Origin: Myxococcota bacterium
Lineage (GTDB): Bacteria; Myxococcota_A; UBA9160; UBA4427
Assembly (NCBI GenBank): GCA_041389495.1
Contig: JAWKRT010000001.1
Span: 806,001 to 870,000 of the forward strand
Direction: 5' to 3'
DNA: 64,000 nt
Below are positions 34,416-42,739 of this stretch, in pieces. The position numbers and the translations under genes are program-made. Position 1 is the stretch's first letter, and every line of letters starts with the position of its first letter. The notes below the pieces were generated by a model. It worked only from the letters and a program-made list of their open reading frames with translations, searched no databases and was not told the DNA's origin.

Positions 34416-34802
34416 GTGTCGTTCTCGTTCGAGCTCGATCCCGGCCAGCGCGTGGCCCGCCTGCGCATGGCCGACACCGTGGGCGACGGGCACGGCTGGG
34501 ACGCCATGCGCGAGATGTTCTCGCACCCCGACTTCGGCCCCGGCTACTCGCTGCTCGCCGACGTCCGCGACGTCGAGCGCCTCACCGCCTCCGAGCGCGA
34601 CCTCCACACGCTCGCCGCGCACGCGAAGGCGATGCAGACGTCGCTGAAGCTCGTGCGCATCGCCCTGCTCACCACGCCGCACAGCCACGTCTCGACCATC
34701 GCCGAGCGCTACATCGCGCTGCGCGCCCACACGCCCTACACGATGCGCGTCTTCCACTGCGCGCACGAAGCCGAGGCCTTCCTGCGCGGCGAGGCCGAGT
34801 GA
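34416..34802 (+). CDS. Small STAS/SpoIIAA-like protein of unknown role
   Basis: 128 residues. GTG 34416 is preferred to GTG 34398 because GGGAGGGG at 34400-34407 is correctly spaced for it. The pattern FELDPGQRVARLRMADTVGD, then YSLLADVRDVERLTASERDL and a C-terminal VFHCAHEAEAFL resembles the alternating beta-alpha layout of SpoIIAA-like/STAS-like proteins. No catalytic motif. Isolated between bioD and the convergent LolA-like gene. Family suggestion is tentative. Confidence 0.55.
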   Translation: MSFSFELDPGQRVARLRMADTVGDGHGWDAMREMFSHPDFGPGYSLLADVRDVERLTASERDLHTLAAHAKAMQTSLKLVRIALLTTPHSHVSTIAERYIALRAHTPYTMRVFHCAHEAEAFLRGEAE

Positions 34803-34806
34803 GCGC

Positions 34807-35676
34807 CTAACGAGCGCCCGCGGCGGCCGCCTCCGCCGCCTCCGCCACCGACCTCCGGCTCCGCAGATTCGGGTTGCGCTCGAGCACGCTCACCGAGAAG
34901 AGCCGATCGTCGATCTCGGGGTTCACGGCGACGTTGCGGAACGTGGCCTCGGTGCGCGTGTGGCGTCGCCGGTTCTCGACCACGAAGTGCGTCGGCACGA
35001 TGTGGCCGCCCTCGACCAGCATGTGCTCGCGCTCCGCCGTCACGACGCGGTAGGGCTCGGCCTCGCTCTCGCGGAAGTAGCGCATCTCGAGCAGCGCGAA
35101 GTCGGCCTTCGCGACGAAGAACTCCGCGCGCGCGTACGAGAGCGCGCTCGCCGGCACCGCGCGCAGCCGCCACGCGGCCTCGCCCGCGATCTCCGCGCCG
35201 CCCACCTCCTCGACCCGGAAGTCGCTCGCGCGGCGGCGCTCGAGGTCTTCGTACGTCACGTCCGTTCCGAAGAACGCGTCGCCCTTCTGCGCCGACGAGA
35301 TGCGCCGCACGCGCCCGAGCGACGGCATGTAGACGAACGCGTCGTGCCCGCGCCCCTCGGCCTCGATCGTGAGGATCGCCATGTCGCGCAGGTACTCGGG
35401 CCAGTCGATCTTACCCACCGAGTGGAGCCGCCCGTCGATCTGCTTCGAGGCCGCCGCGAACTTCCGCCGGTGTTCGCGGCCCGCGCGGTCGCGCATGGCG
35501 AGCTCGATGTCGGCCGTCATGTCGACGTCGTAGCGCTGGCGGAACGCGCGATCGAGGATCTCCTCGCCGCTCGGCTCCGCGCGTGTGGGGCTCGCGGCCA
35601 CGGAGAGCGCTGCGACGAGCCCCGTGAGCGCGGCAGCGCGCTTCACGTACCGCGGCCATTTCCTGCGTTCGTGCAT
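34807..35676 (-). CDS. LolA-like outer-membrane lipoprotein-sorting protein
   Basis: 289 residues. ATG 35676 is chosen because GGAGG lies 6 nt upstream; an ATG at 35694 is the alternative. A signal peptide (about 1-33, cleavage near TRAEPS) precedes a LolA/LolB-like beta-barrel-type domain: GEEILDRAFRQRYDVDMTAD, RDMAILTIEAEGRGHDAFVY, VRRISSAQKGDAFFGTDVTY. This family is often encoded with MMPL/RND exporters and is thought to bind a lipid in the periplasm. Here it is the last gene of the regulator-transporter-kinase set, 20 nt after the kinase stop. Confidence 0.8.
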   Translation of the reverse strand: MHERRKWPRYVKRAAALTGLVAALSVAASPTRAEPSGEEILDRAFRQRYDVDMTADIELAMRDRAGREHRRKFAAASKQIDGRLHSVGKIDWPEYLRDMAILTIEAEGRGHDAFVYMPSLGRVRRISSAQKGDAFFGTDVTYEDLERRRASDFRVEEVGGAEIAGEAAWRLRAVPASALSYARAEFFVAKADFALLEMRYFRESEAEPYRVVTAEREHMLVEGGHIVPTHFVVENRRRHTRTEATFRNVAVNPEIDDRLFSVSVLERNPNLRSRRSVAEAAEAAAAGAR

Positions 35677-35696
35677 GCAGCCTCCGACGCGCATCG

Positions 35697-38057
35697 CTAG
35701 TGGATGGGGACGAGCACCGTGGCTCGCGTCCCGCCGCTGCTCGCGCGTCCGATCTCCATCGCGCCTTCCAGCTCCGCGACGATGTCGCGGCAGGTGGCGA
35801 GCCCGATGCCCTGGCCACCCCGCTCGCGCCGCGTCGTGAAGCCCGCCTCGAAGAGCCGGTAGATCGCATCGTCCGCGATGCCGCACCCGCGATCCTCGAC
35901 GTCGATGCGGAGGAAGCGGTCGCGCACGCTCGCGAAGACACGCACCGGCGCGTCGCAGCTCGAGGCGTGCAGGGCGTTGTCGACCAGGTTCGACACCACG
36001 CGCTCGAGGCTGCGGTCGACGAACGCGCGCGACTCGATGTCGCCCAGGACGGGCTCGACGCGCCCCGGGCCGTGTAGCACGTCGGCGTGGCGGATCGCGG
36101 ATTCGAGCAGCGTCGCGACGTCCACCGGGATGCTCTCGCCGCCGTCGATGGCGGCGCGTCCGAGCAGATCGTTCAGGCTCCGCGTGAGATTCGAGGTGAT
36201 GTCGAGCACGAGCTCGATGTCGCGACGCAGGCGATCGCGGTCGGCCGCCGCTTCGGGAAGCCTGCGCACGAGCCGCGTCACCCAGTCGACCTCCTTGCCG
36301 AGGTCGTGCGACACCGCCTCCGCGATGGTCTGGAGTGCGCCGCCTCGCGCGCCCGCGAGGCGCGACGCGACCTGCAGCGCGTGCAGCGCACCCGCCGCTG
36401 TCTCGCACGTGCGCGCGACGAACTCGAGGTCGGTTCCGGTGTACGCCGCCCCATCCCGCCGCGCGCTCAGGAGCACGAGGCCCACCGGCTGCGAGCGGTG
36501 ACGGAGCTCGGCGATGACACGTACGCCGCCCTTCTGCAGCCGTTCGACCGACGGTGCGCCGGGCTGGTCCTCCATCAGCTCCGTGTGCGCCACGGGAAGC
36601 CCGCGCAGAGCGGCGACGGCCTGCTCCGGCAGCGTCGGCTCGATCGTGAACGCCTCTCCGGTTCGCTGCGCCTCCGCGTACCCGTGCGCATCGACGAGGA
36701 GGATCGAGACGCCGCGACATCCGAGGGTCCTGCTGACGAGGCTCGCGAGTGCGTCGAGAAGCGACTCGACCGTCGCGAAGCCCGCGACCTCCGCCTGGAA
36801 ACGGGCATGCAGGTCGTTCAGCTTCGTCACTCCGGGTGTCGTGAGCATCTCCGAGAGCTTTGCCGTGCGAGAGCGCACGACCTCCGCGCCAGTCGAGCAC
36901 GCGAACGCGAGCAGGAAGACGAGCGAGACATCGGGCCGATGGACCGAAGGCAGGGCGACCTCGGCCGCGACTCCGAGCAGCAGACCGATGGCGATCGAGC
37001 CTGCGGAGACGTGCGCGATGGTTCCGAGCCAGGAACGCGAGGCTCGGGGGCCGTCGAGAAGGTCGTAGCGACTCACGGCGAGTGCGATCGCGACGGGGAG
37101 CACGATCGCGCTGGTCCAGAGCAGCGTGGCGGCGAGCTCGAGCAGCGTCGGGGAAGGAGGAGCGAGCGCCACCGCGATCGGAGCGGGAATCGCGCATGCA
37201 CTCACGAGCAGCAGTCGCGCGCGCGCGCGCTCGAGCGAGGATTCCGAGTCCACCCATGCGGCGTGGCAGGACATCAGGAGGATCGCCCACGCGATACCCA
37301 GCAGGAACGTCAACAGCCCGAGGTAGGCCGGCCAGACGATCGGTGTGCGGAGGAGCGCGAAGATTCCCATCGGAAGGAGCAGCACGAGCGACCCGTAGGG
37401 AAGCCAGACGATCTCGGGCGCGAGCGCCACGAGAGGGCGGACGCGGGGGAAGGTGATGGCGAGGTGCAGGAGCGCGGCCGGTGCGATCGCGAGTGCGAGC
37501 AATCCAGCGATCGTGAGAGCACCGGAGCGCGGAGTCGTCGTTCCAACGGCCGTCGCGAACGCGATCGCGCCGTACAGGATCGCCATCGCGGGAACGGCGG
37601 GCGAATCCTGTTTCCGGTATCCGAGAATCAGCGGAATCGCCATCAGCACGCCGACGAGCACGGCTGCGGCGCCCACCCGGCCCGCGTAGATGATCGGCGC
37701 GGGCGCGTGCGCGCGGAGCAGCGCGTCGTGCTCCTCGCCCGTGCGATCGATCGTGATCTCGAGCGCCGATCGCGTCTCGTCGAATCGCGGAGCTCCCGGC
37801 GGGAGCGTCCGGTAGGGACGCACGAATGGATTCGGCTCGGCGGCAACCACGCGGTCGTTGGTCCTCAGACGACAGTGGCGCGTGCCCGGGGGTCGCAGGA
37901 CGAAGTCGTTCGGGAGGATCCAGCACTCGAGCTCGCCCGGCTCGTCGTCCGCGACGACCTCGACCATGGCCACGCCCAGCGCGACGAGCGCGGGAAGCAC
38001 GCACGCGATCGCGATCCACCGCGATCGCCAGATCTCGGCGAGCCTACCGCTCGGCAC
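35697..38057 (-). CDS. Multi-pass sensor histidine kinase with GAF domain
   Basis: 786 residues from GTG 38057. One membrane helix (about 14-34), an extracytoplasmic stretch to about 125, then seven or eight membrane segments (about 126-395), a GAF-like domain (about 425-560), a dimerisation helix with phospho-acceptor H584 in AVSHDLGKEVDWV, and a kinase domain with NLVDNALHAS, DRGCGI and GGQGIGLATC. Overall layout recalls PrsK-type kinases of PEP-CTERM systems, but that is only architectural. It overlaps the transporter gene by 14 nt and is presumably the partner of the response regulator two genes upstream. Confidence 0.88.
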   Translation of the reverse strand: MPSGRLAEIWRSRWIAIACVLPALVALGVAMVEVVADDEPGELECWILPNDFVLRPPGTRHCRLRTNDRVVAAEPNPFVRPYRTLPPGAPRFDETRSALEITIDRTGEEHDALLRAHAPAPIIYAGRVGAAAVLVGVLMAIPLILGYRKQDSPAVPAMAILYGAIAFATAVGTTTPRSGALTIAGLLALAIAPAALLHLAITFPRVRPLVALAPEIVWLPYGSLVLLLPMGIFALLRTPIVWPAYLGLLTFLLGIAWAILLMSCHAAWVDSESSLERARARLLLVSACAIPAPIAVALAPPSPTLLELAATLLWTSAIVLPVAIALAVSRYDLLDGPRASRSWLGTIAHVSAGSIAIGLLLGVAAEVALPSVHRPDVSLVFLLAFACSTGAEVVRSRTAKLSEMLTTPGVTKLNDLHARFQAEVAGFATVESLLDALASLVSRTLGCRGVSILLVDAHGYAEAQRTGEAFTIEPTLPEQAVAALRGLPVAHTELMEDQPGAPSVERLQKGGVRVIAELRHRSQPVGLVLLSARRDGAAYTGTDLEFVARTCETAAGALHALQVASRLAGARGGALQTIAEAVSHDLGKEVDWVTRLVRRLPEAAADRDRLRRDIELVLDITSNLTRSLNDLLGRAAIDGGESIPVDVATLLESAIRHADVLHGPGRVEPVLGDIESRAFVDRSLERVVSNLVDNALHASSCDAPVRVFASVRDRFLRIDVEDRGCGIADDAIYRLFEAGFTTRRERGGQGIGLATCRDIVAELEGAMEIGRASSGGTRATVLVPIH

Positions 38058-40335
38058 CTGCCTGCTCTCCGAAACCCGCCAGCAACGCGGGCAGCAGGAA
38101 GAGCGTCGCGACCAGTGCCGCGACGATCGTGATCGACACGAAGAATCCGAAGCTCGAGATGGTCTGCCACGCGGATGCCATCAGCGTGAGGAATCCGAGT
38201 GCGAGTGCGATCGACGTCGTGATGATGGCGCGCCCGGTATCGGCGAGCGCGAGATCCACGGCCTCGTGACGATTGGCGCCGCGAGTGAGATGGCGTCGAT
38301 GCGCGTCGAGAAAGTGGATCGCATCGTCGACTCCGATCCCGATCACGACTGCCCCGATCATCGCGCGCCCGATGTCCAATCCCATCCCCAGCCAGCCCAT
38401 CGTGCCGAGCGTCACGACGATCGCGATCAGAGAAGGGAGCATCGCGATCAAGCCGAGCCGGAACGAGCGAAGGAAGAGCGACGAGAGCGCGAATACGAAC
38501 AGGAAGGCAGTGGGGAAGCTTCGGAGCTGGGTAGTTTGGACGTCTCGTACCCAGACATCATCCAATGCCATGATCCCACCTAGACGAATCGACCAGTCTC
38601 GCGGGACGGTGGCATCGATGACGCTCCTGACCTGCTCCATGAGGAGGTGAATCTCGCTCTGCGCAAGCCAGCTCGCCTCGAACGAAATACGAGTCGCGGA
38701 ACGGTCGAGGGTAAGCCACGGTTCGAGCGACTCAGGATCGTCGAAGGATACGAGTTCAACGAGCTCGGCCGCCCGCCGAGCGTCGGTCAGCATTGCGGGA
38801 TCCCGATACGCATCTCCAGCGAGCGCGGCGTCGACTCGCGCGAGCAGGTCGAGCAGACCGAAGCTCGCACCCAAGCCATCGAGCTCCGTCAAGTTCGAGC
38901 TCAGAGTCGACAACGTGGTCAGAGCGTCATTGGAGAGGACTCCGTGTTCGCCGGCGGCCTCCAGCTCGACCTCAAGCGTGTCGCTCGACCCCCGGATGCC
39001 CTCGAAGAACATCGCCCACCGAGAGAGATTGCCGGTTTCGCCAAATGCTTGGCGCCAGTCGGTGTCGACACGCAGGTGGGTCGTGATGCCGAGGATTCCA
39101 TATCCAACGAGCAACCCACATGCGCACAGGATCCGAATGGGTCGACGCTCAGCATATCGGGAGAATCGCAGCAGGGAGTCGGCCCACGACGAGCCACTGC
39201 GACTGTGACCATCACGATGTTCGACTGGCACTACTGTCGCGACCAATGGAAGCAGGGAGAACGTCAGGGCCAGGCAGAAGATCACACCAGCGGCCGAGAT
39301 CGCTCCGAAGCGAACGAAGGCCTCAAGATCACTGGTGGTGAACGAAGCAAGTGCAACCGCGGTAGTTGCCGTAGTCAGAATGCACGGAGCTCCAACGAAA
39401 CGAGTTGCGCTGAGTAGGCGGTCTCTCGATGTGCCCCGGAGTTCGCTCGCTCGTGTGAGAAGGTGGACTGCATCGCACAAGCCGACGATCAGTATTAATG
39501 GGGCGAGTACCTGGTGAATGCCGTCCTGTGGCCAGTCGAGCCAGCCCATGAGTCCGATCGTCCAGAGAACTGCGACGCCCATCGTCGCGAGCGCGAGCGC
39601 GACGCTTCTCGGAGAGCCGGACGCTGCAAGCAGAACGATAGCGATGACGAGTACGAGGGAGGGAAGAATTCGCGCCGTGCTTTGCTGGAGGGCGCGTCCG
39701 GACTCGATTGTTCGAACGAGTGCTCCATTCAGATTGAACGAGAACCCGCGCTGTTCGTACTTAGCGAGAATCGCGTTCAATTCGTCGAAGAGCGCGTCCT
39801 CGGTTTCAATGGTCGCATCCGCCGGGGCGACGATTACTATCGCGGAAGCCAAATCGGGCGAAATCAGGCGCTCTTTCCAGAGCGTGTCATGTCTCGCGAC
39901 GGGGAGGAGCGACTCCAGATCATCAATGATCTGCCCGTGCTCCACGAGTCTCCGCGCGACGAATCCCTCTGAGGACGGGACTAGGAGTGCAGCGTTTGCT
40001 GGTGATAGGACGCGCCGCACCTGCGGCAGATCTTCCAGCGCAGAGGTGAGGTCGCGCGCTACTTCGAGTGACGAACGGTCGAGTGCGTGTCGACAGGGCG
40101 CGCCGTCTCCACAAGACCACCCGATTTCGAGCGGGCGACTCCCGCCAAACCGCTCGGTCATCTCGTCGAGGGTCCGGACGACCGGATGATCCTCGCCGAT
40201 CAGGATCCGGAAGCCGTGAACGGTTCGGACCTTGGGGAGACCGAGGGCCAGGACGATGGTCACGGTCGCCAGGATCGCGGCGGCGGGCCCGCGATGGTCG
40301 AGCGTGAGCTTCGTCAGGCGATACATCGGGTTCAT
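38044..40335 (-). CDS. MMPL/RND-superfamily lipid exporter
   Basis: 763 residues with two repeats, each one N-terminal helix, a periplasmic domain and a cluster of five helices. Helices include SLVLVIAIVLLAASG, LIAMLPSLIAIVVTLGTMGW and the GVDDAIHFLDAHRRH loop typical of MMPL/HpnN/sterol-sensing RND proteins. The N-terminal RTVHGFRILIGEDHPVV segment is common in RND lipid transporters. Proton-relay Asp occur in VIGIGVDDAIH and VGLCDAVHLL. ATGA overlap with the regulator gene. Base composition across about 38500-40000 is visibly less GC-rich than the surroundings, suggesting a different history. Likely moves a lipid or hydrophobic molecule to the outer membrane with the LolA-like protein. Confidence 0.88.
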   Translation of the reverse strand: MNPMYRLTKLTLDHRGPAAAILATVTIVLALGLPKVRTVHGFRILIGEDHPVVRTLDEMTERFGGSRPLEIGWSCGDGAPCRHALDRSSLEVARDLTSALEDLPQVRRVLSPANAALLVPSSEGFVARRLVEHGQIIDDLESLLPVARHDTLWKERLISPDLASAIVIVAPADATIETEDALFDELNAILAKYEQRGFSFNLNGALVRTIESGRALQQSTARILPSLVLVIAIVLLAASGSPRSVALALATMGVAVLWTIGLMGWLDWPQDGIHQVLAPLILIVGLCDAVHLLTRASELRGTSRDRLLSATRFVGAPCILTTATTAVALASFTTSDLEAFVRFGAISAAGVIFCLALTFSLLPLVATVVPVEHRDGHSRSGSSWADSLLRFSRYAERRPIRILCACGLLVGYGILGITTHLRVDTDWRQAFGETGNLSRWAMFFEGIRGSSDTLEVELEAAGEHGVLSNDALTTLSTLSSNLTELDGLGASFGLLDLLARVDAALAGDAYRDPAMLTDARRAAELVELVSFDDPESLEPWLTLDRSATRISFEASWLAQSEIHLLMEQVRSVIDATVPRDWSIRLGGIMALDDVWVRDVQTTQLRSFPTAFLFVFALSSLFLRSFRLGLIAMLPSLIAIVVTLGTMGWLGMGLDIGRAMIGAVVIGIGVDDAIHFLDAHRRHLTRGANRHEAVDLALADTGRAIITTSIALALGFLTLMASAWQTISSFGFFVSITIVAALVATLFLLPALLAGFGEQAGAER

Positions 40336-41576
40336 TGCGAGTCGTTGCGGCTCCGGAGCGGGATGTCGTGCTTCTCGATCAAGCGGTAGATCGCGCCTCG
40401 GCTCTTGCCGAGTAGCTCCGCCGTCCTGCTGACGTTTCCGCCGGTCTCCCGGATCGCGCGGAAGAGGCGCTCGCGCTCGAGATGGGCGTGCTGGCGGCGG
40501 ATGCGGTCGAGGCTTTCCTCGAGATCGGCGAGCACGTCGTGGACGGTGTCGCGGCGGATCTGACGTCCGCGCGTGAATGCGATGCTGCGCTCCAGCAGCT
40601 GTTCGAGCTGTTGCGTGTTGCCGGGCCACGCCTGGGCGGAAAGGAAGTCCCGCGCCGCGGGCGACAGCCGCACGCGCCGTCCGACACGCTCGCCGAGGCG
40701 TTCGACGAGGCGCTCGGCGATGACACCGATGTCGGATGGAACGTGACGCAGCGCGGGCAGCTCGATGACGTAGCGCAGCATGCCGTTGCGCAGCCGCAGG
40801 TCGGCGTGGTCGTCGCCGAGATCTCCGACGAGCTCGTCGGTGGAGGCGAGGATGCGCGGGCTTCCCTGGAACGCGCGCGCCGCGCAGTCCTCGACGTACT
40901 TGAGCCAGAACGACTGGGCGCGGCCGCCGAAGCGATCGACGCCGTCGAGGTAGATGGCAGAGCAGTTCGGGACGGTGAGCTTCGCGTCCGATTCCGTCGC
41001 GCTCACGCGCACGAGCGTGCCGTGGCTGCTCGAGCCGACGGCGTGCATCGCGTCGACGACGGCATCGCGTCCCGTTCCGGGTTCGCCGCGGACGAGAACG
41101 GGGTGGCGGAGCGGCGCGAGCCCGGCGATGCGTTCCCGCAGCCGTTGCATCGCGGGGCTGTCGCCCGCGATTCGGTCGCGCAGCGCGTCGTTCGGAGTGT
41201 TCGAGCTCGCGCCGTGCACGGCGCGCTCGATCGTCGCGACGAGCGCGTCGACGCCCACCTCGTCCGAGGCGACGAAGTCGTCCGCGCCTTCCTTGAACGC
41301 CTGTGCCGCGCGCTGGATGGAGCCGCGCGCGGTGAACACGATGACGGGCACGTCGGATTGCGAGCGGATCTTCGCGAGCAGCTCGATGCCGTCGCAGTGC
41401 GGCATCACCATGTCGGTGACGACGGCGTCGGGCCGGTGGGTGCGGAACTGCTCCCAGGCCTGCAGGCCGTCGGCGGCCTCGAGGACGTCGAAGCCCGCGT
41501 CGGCGAGCTCGTGGGCGAGGGCGCGGCGGGCGCGGTCGAGGTCGTCGACCACGAGCACGCGGGTGGCGGTGGGCAC
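40332..41576 (-). CDS. NtrC-like response regulator with degenerate AAA+ domain
   Basis: 414 residues from GTG 41576. The receiver domain is intact (DD 11-12, D55 in VTDMVMP). The central AAA+ domain is damaged: Walker A reads GEPGTGRD (Lys to Arg), the segment that should carry ELFGHEKGAFTGA is missing, and Walker B reads IYLDGVDR (DE to DG). The C-terminal Fis-type HTH is intact (GNVSRTAELLGKSRGAIYRL). It should therefore bind DNA but not remodel sigma-54 polymerase; it may act as a sigma-70-type activator or repressor. First gene of the set and coupled by ATGA to the transporter. Confidence 0.88.
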   Translation of the reverse strand: MPTATRVLVVDDLDRARRALAHELADAGFDVLEAADGLQAWEQFRTHRPDAVVTDMVMPHCDGIELLAKIRSQSDVPVIVFTARGSIQRAAQAFKEGADDFVASDEVGVDALVATIERAVHGASSNTPNDALRDRIAGDSPAMQRLRERIAGLAPLRHPVLVRGEPGTGRDAVVDAMHAVGSSSHGTLVRVSATESDAKLTVPNCSAIYLDGVDRFGGRAQSFWLKYVEDCAARAFQGSPRILASTDELVGDLGDDHADLRLRNGMLRYVIELPALRHVPSDIGVIAERLVERLGERVGRRVRLSPAARDFLSAQAWPGNTQQLEQLLERSIAFTRGRQIRRDTVHDVLADLEESLDRIRRQHAHLERERLFRAIRETGGNVSRTAELLGKSRGAIYRLIEKHDIPLRSRNDSQ

Positions 41577-41662
41577 GTCGGGCTCTCCAGGCTGAGCGGC
41601 CCCAACCTATCAAGGCGGGCTCCGCGGAAGGGTTCGATTCTAGAGGGCTTTCTGCCCCGTTC

Positions 41663-41692
41663 GCGTCCGAAAGTGTCCGGTGTCGTCCGGTC
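41663..41692 (+). repeat. 30-nt direct repeat, copy 1
   Basis: Starts GCGTCCGAAAGTGTCCGGTG and ends GTCGTCCGGTC. It matches copy 2 at 42237-42266 at 27 of 30 positions, 574 bp away in the same orientation. Contains the internal echo GTCCGG/GTCGTCCGG. Confidence 0.7.
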
Positions 41693-41970
41693 TCCGGGCG
41701 GGGTGGGGCAGGGGCGTGGGCGGCGTGGGCGTGCGGCCCGAGCCGGGCGCGCGCGGCACGTGCAGGTCAGGGCGGGCGGGCCACGACGGCCTCCGGGCGA
41801 GCGAGCGCACGGCGCTCGGCGGCGAAGGGGCAGGCCGCGAGCGTCGCGCGCGTGGCTCGGTGCGGGCCTGTCGTTAGGCGTCCGGTCGTGGCCCGGTGCG
41901 CGTCGTCGTGGCTCGGGGTGGCGCGGCAGCGCCGGAGGTGTTGCGCGCTGCGACGCCGAAGGTGCGCTCG

Positions 41971-42078
41971 CTAGGGCGCCGCGAGCGCGGCTGCCGTCAC
42001 GTTGGTGTAGGTCGTGCAGACCCCCGCGCCGATGGCGACGGCGAGGCTCGCGAGCGCGCCGCAGAGCCGGGATGTCAT
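41971..42078 (-). CDS. Possible 35-residue single-pass membrane peptide
   Basis: ATG 42078 is preceded by AAGGGG at a suitable distance and the frame runs 35 codons to TAG at 41971. The peptide is almost entirely a hydrophobic helix (LASLAVAIGAGV) flanked by MTSRLCG and a Thr/Asn-containing CTTYTNVT segment. No family recognised. It could be a small membrane protein, a type I toxin-like peptide, or chance; only the good start context and helix argue for it. Confidence 0.35.
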   Translation of the reverse strand: MTSRLCGALASLAVAIGAGVCTTYTNVTAAALAAP

Positions 42079-42236
42079 GGCCTGCCCCTTCGTTCGTGTG
42101 CGGCCCGCGTGCTCGCGCGGTACGTACAGCCGCGGCCCGCGACGGTCCGCCCCGCCGGCGACCGCGGGCCTGTCGACTCGGCCGATCATGCTGCCTCGGT
42201 GCGTCGCCGCATGCGATGAGCCCCTCTTTGCTGTCT

Positions 42237-42266
42237 GCGTCCGAGAATGTCGGGTGTCGTCCGGTC
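42237..42266 (+). repeat. 30-nt direct repeat, copy 2
   Basis: Starts GCGTCCGAGAATGTCGGGTG; differs from copy 1 (41663-41692) at three positions. Lies about 190 bp upstream of the antitoxin start. Confidence 0.7.
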
Positions 42267-42457
42267 GGTGGGTCGATCGCGATGTCGACAGAGACCGCGC
42301 GATGGCCACCTCAGGGAACGAGTGTGGTGCCGGCGTCCGTGACGCGAGGTTGTAGCGGGGAGCGGCCACCCGACGACGAGACGGGGCGGGTTCCGGTGGC
42401 GGGATCGCTGGCGAGCACCATCCTGTCCATCGTCTCGTGCACGTGAGGAGGTCGAGC

Positions 42458-42739
42458 ATGGCCGACACGAAGGTTTCCGTCGCAGAGGCTCGGCAGAACT
42501 TCGCGCGCCTCATCGAGCGGGCGCAGCGCGGCCGGGCCATCGTGGTCACCCGCCGCGGCGAGCCGGTCGCGGTGCTGCTCTCGGCGAGCGAATACCTCGC
42601 GCTCCGAGGCGAGAGGCCGTCCTTCGTCGCGACCATCGAGCGGCTGCGTGCTCAGCATCGCGTGGGCGAGCTCGCCATTGGAGACGAGGACTTCGAGCAG
42701 CTTCGCGACCGCTCGGCCGGGCGTGAGGTGTCGTTCTGA
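42458..42739 (+). CDS. Phd/YefM-type antitoxin
   Basis: 93 residues, ATG 42458 with GAGGAGG at 42445-42451. The N-terminus KVSVAEARQNFARLIERAQR followed by IVVTRRGEPVAVLLSASEYL is the classic Phd/YefM DNA-binding and dimerisation fold. The C-terminal 35 residues should wrap the toxin. It overlaps the toxin gene by 4 nt. Expected to repress its own promoter, probably with the toxin. Confidence 0.9.
   Translation: MADTKVSVAEARQNFARLIERAQRGRAIVVTRRGEPVAVLLSASEYLALRGERPSFVATIERLRAQHRVGELAIGDEDFEQLRDRSAGREVSF

Larger units (their letters stand above)
41577..42457. other. 881-bp gene-poor gap with repeats
   Basis: No convincing long gene on either strand. It holds two copies of a 30-nt repeat (41663-41692 and 42237-42266), three loose copies of CGTGGCYCGGKG-type sequence (41851, 41887 and 41907) and one possible 35-codon minus-strand ORF (41971-42078). 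It separates the regulator operon from the toxin-antitoxin pair, so it also contains the promoters of both. May be the eroded remains of an insertion. Confidence 0.6.

Noticed and set aside
41851..41920. Three loose CGTGGCYCGG repeats as a CRISPR-like or iteron array
   Set aside because: Copies are short, mismatched and unevenly spaced (36 and 20 nt), consistent with GC-rich simple sequence.
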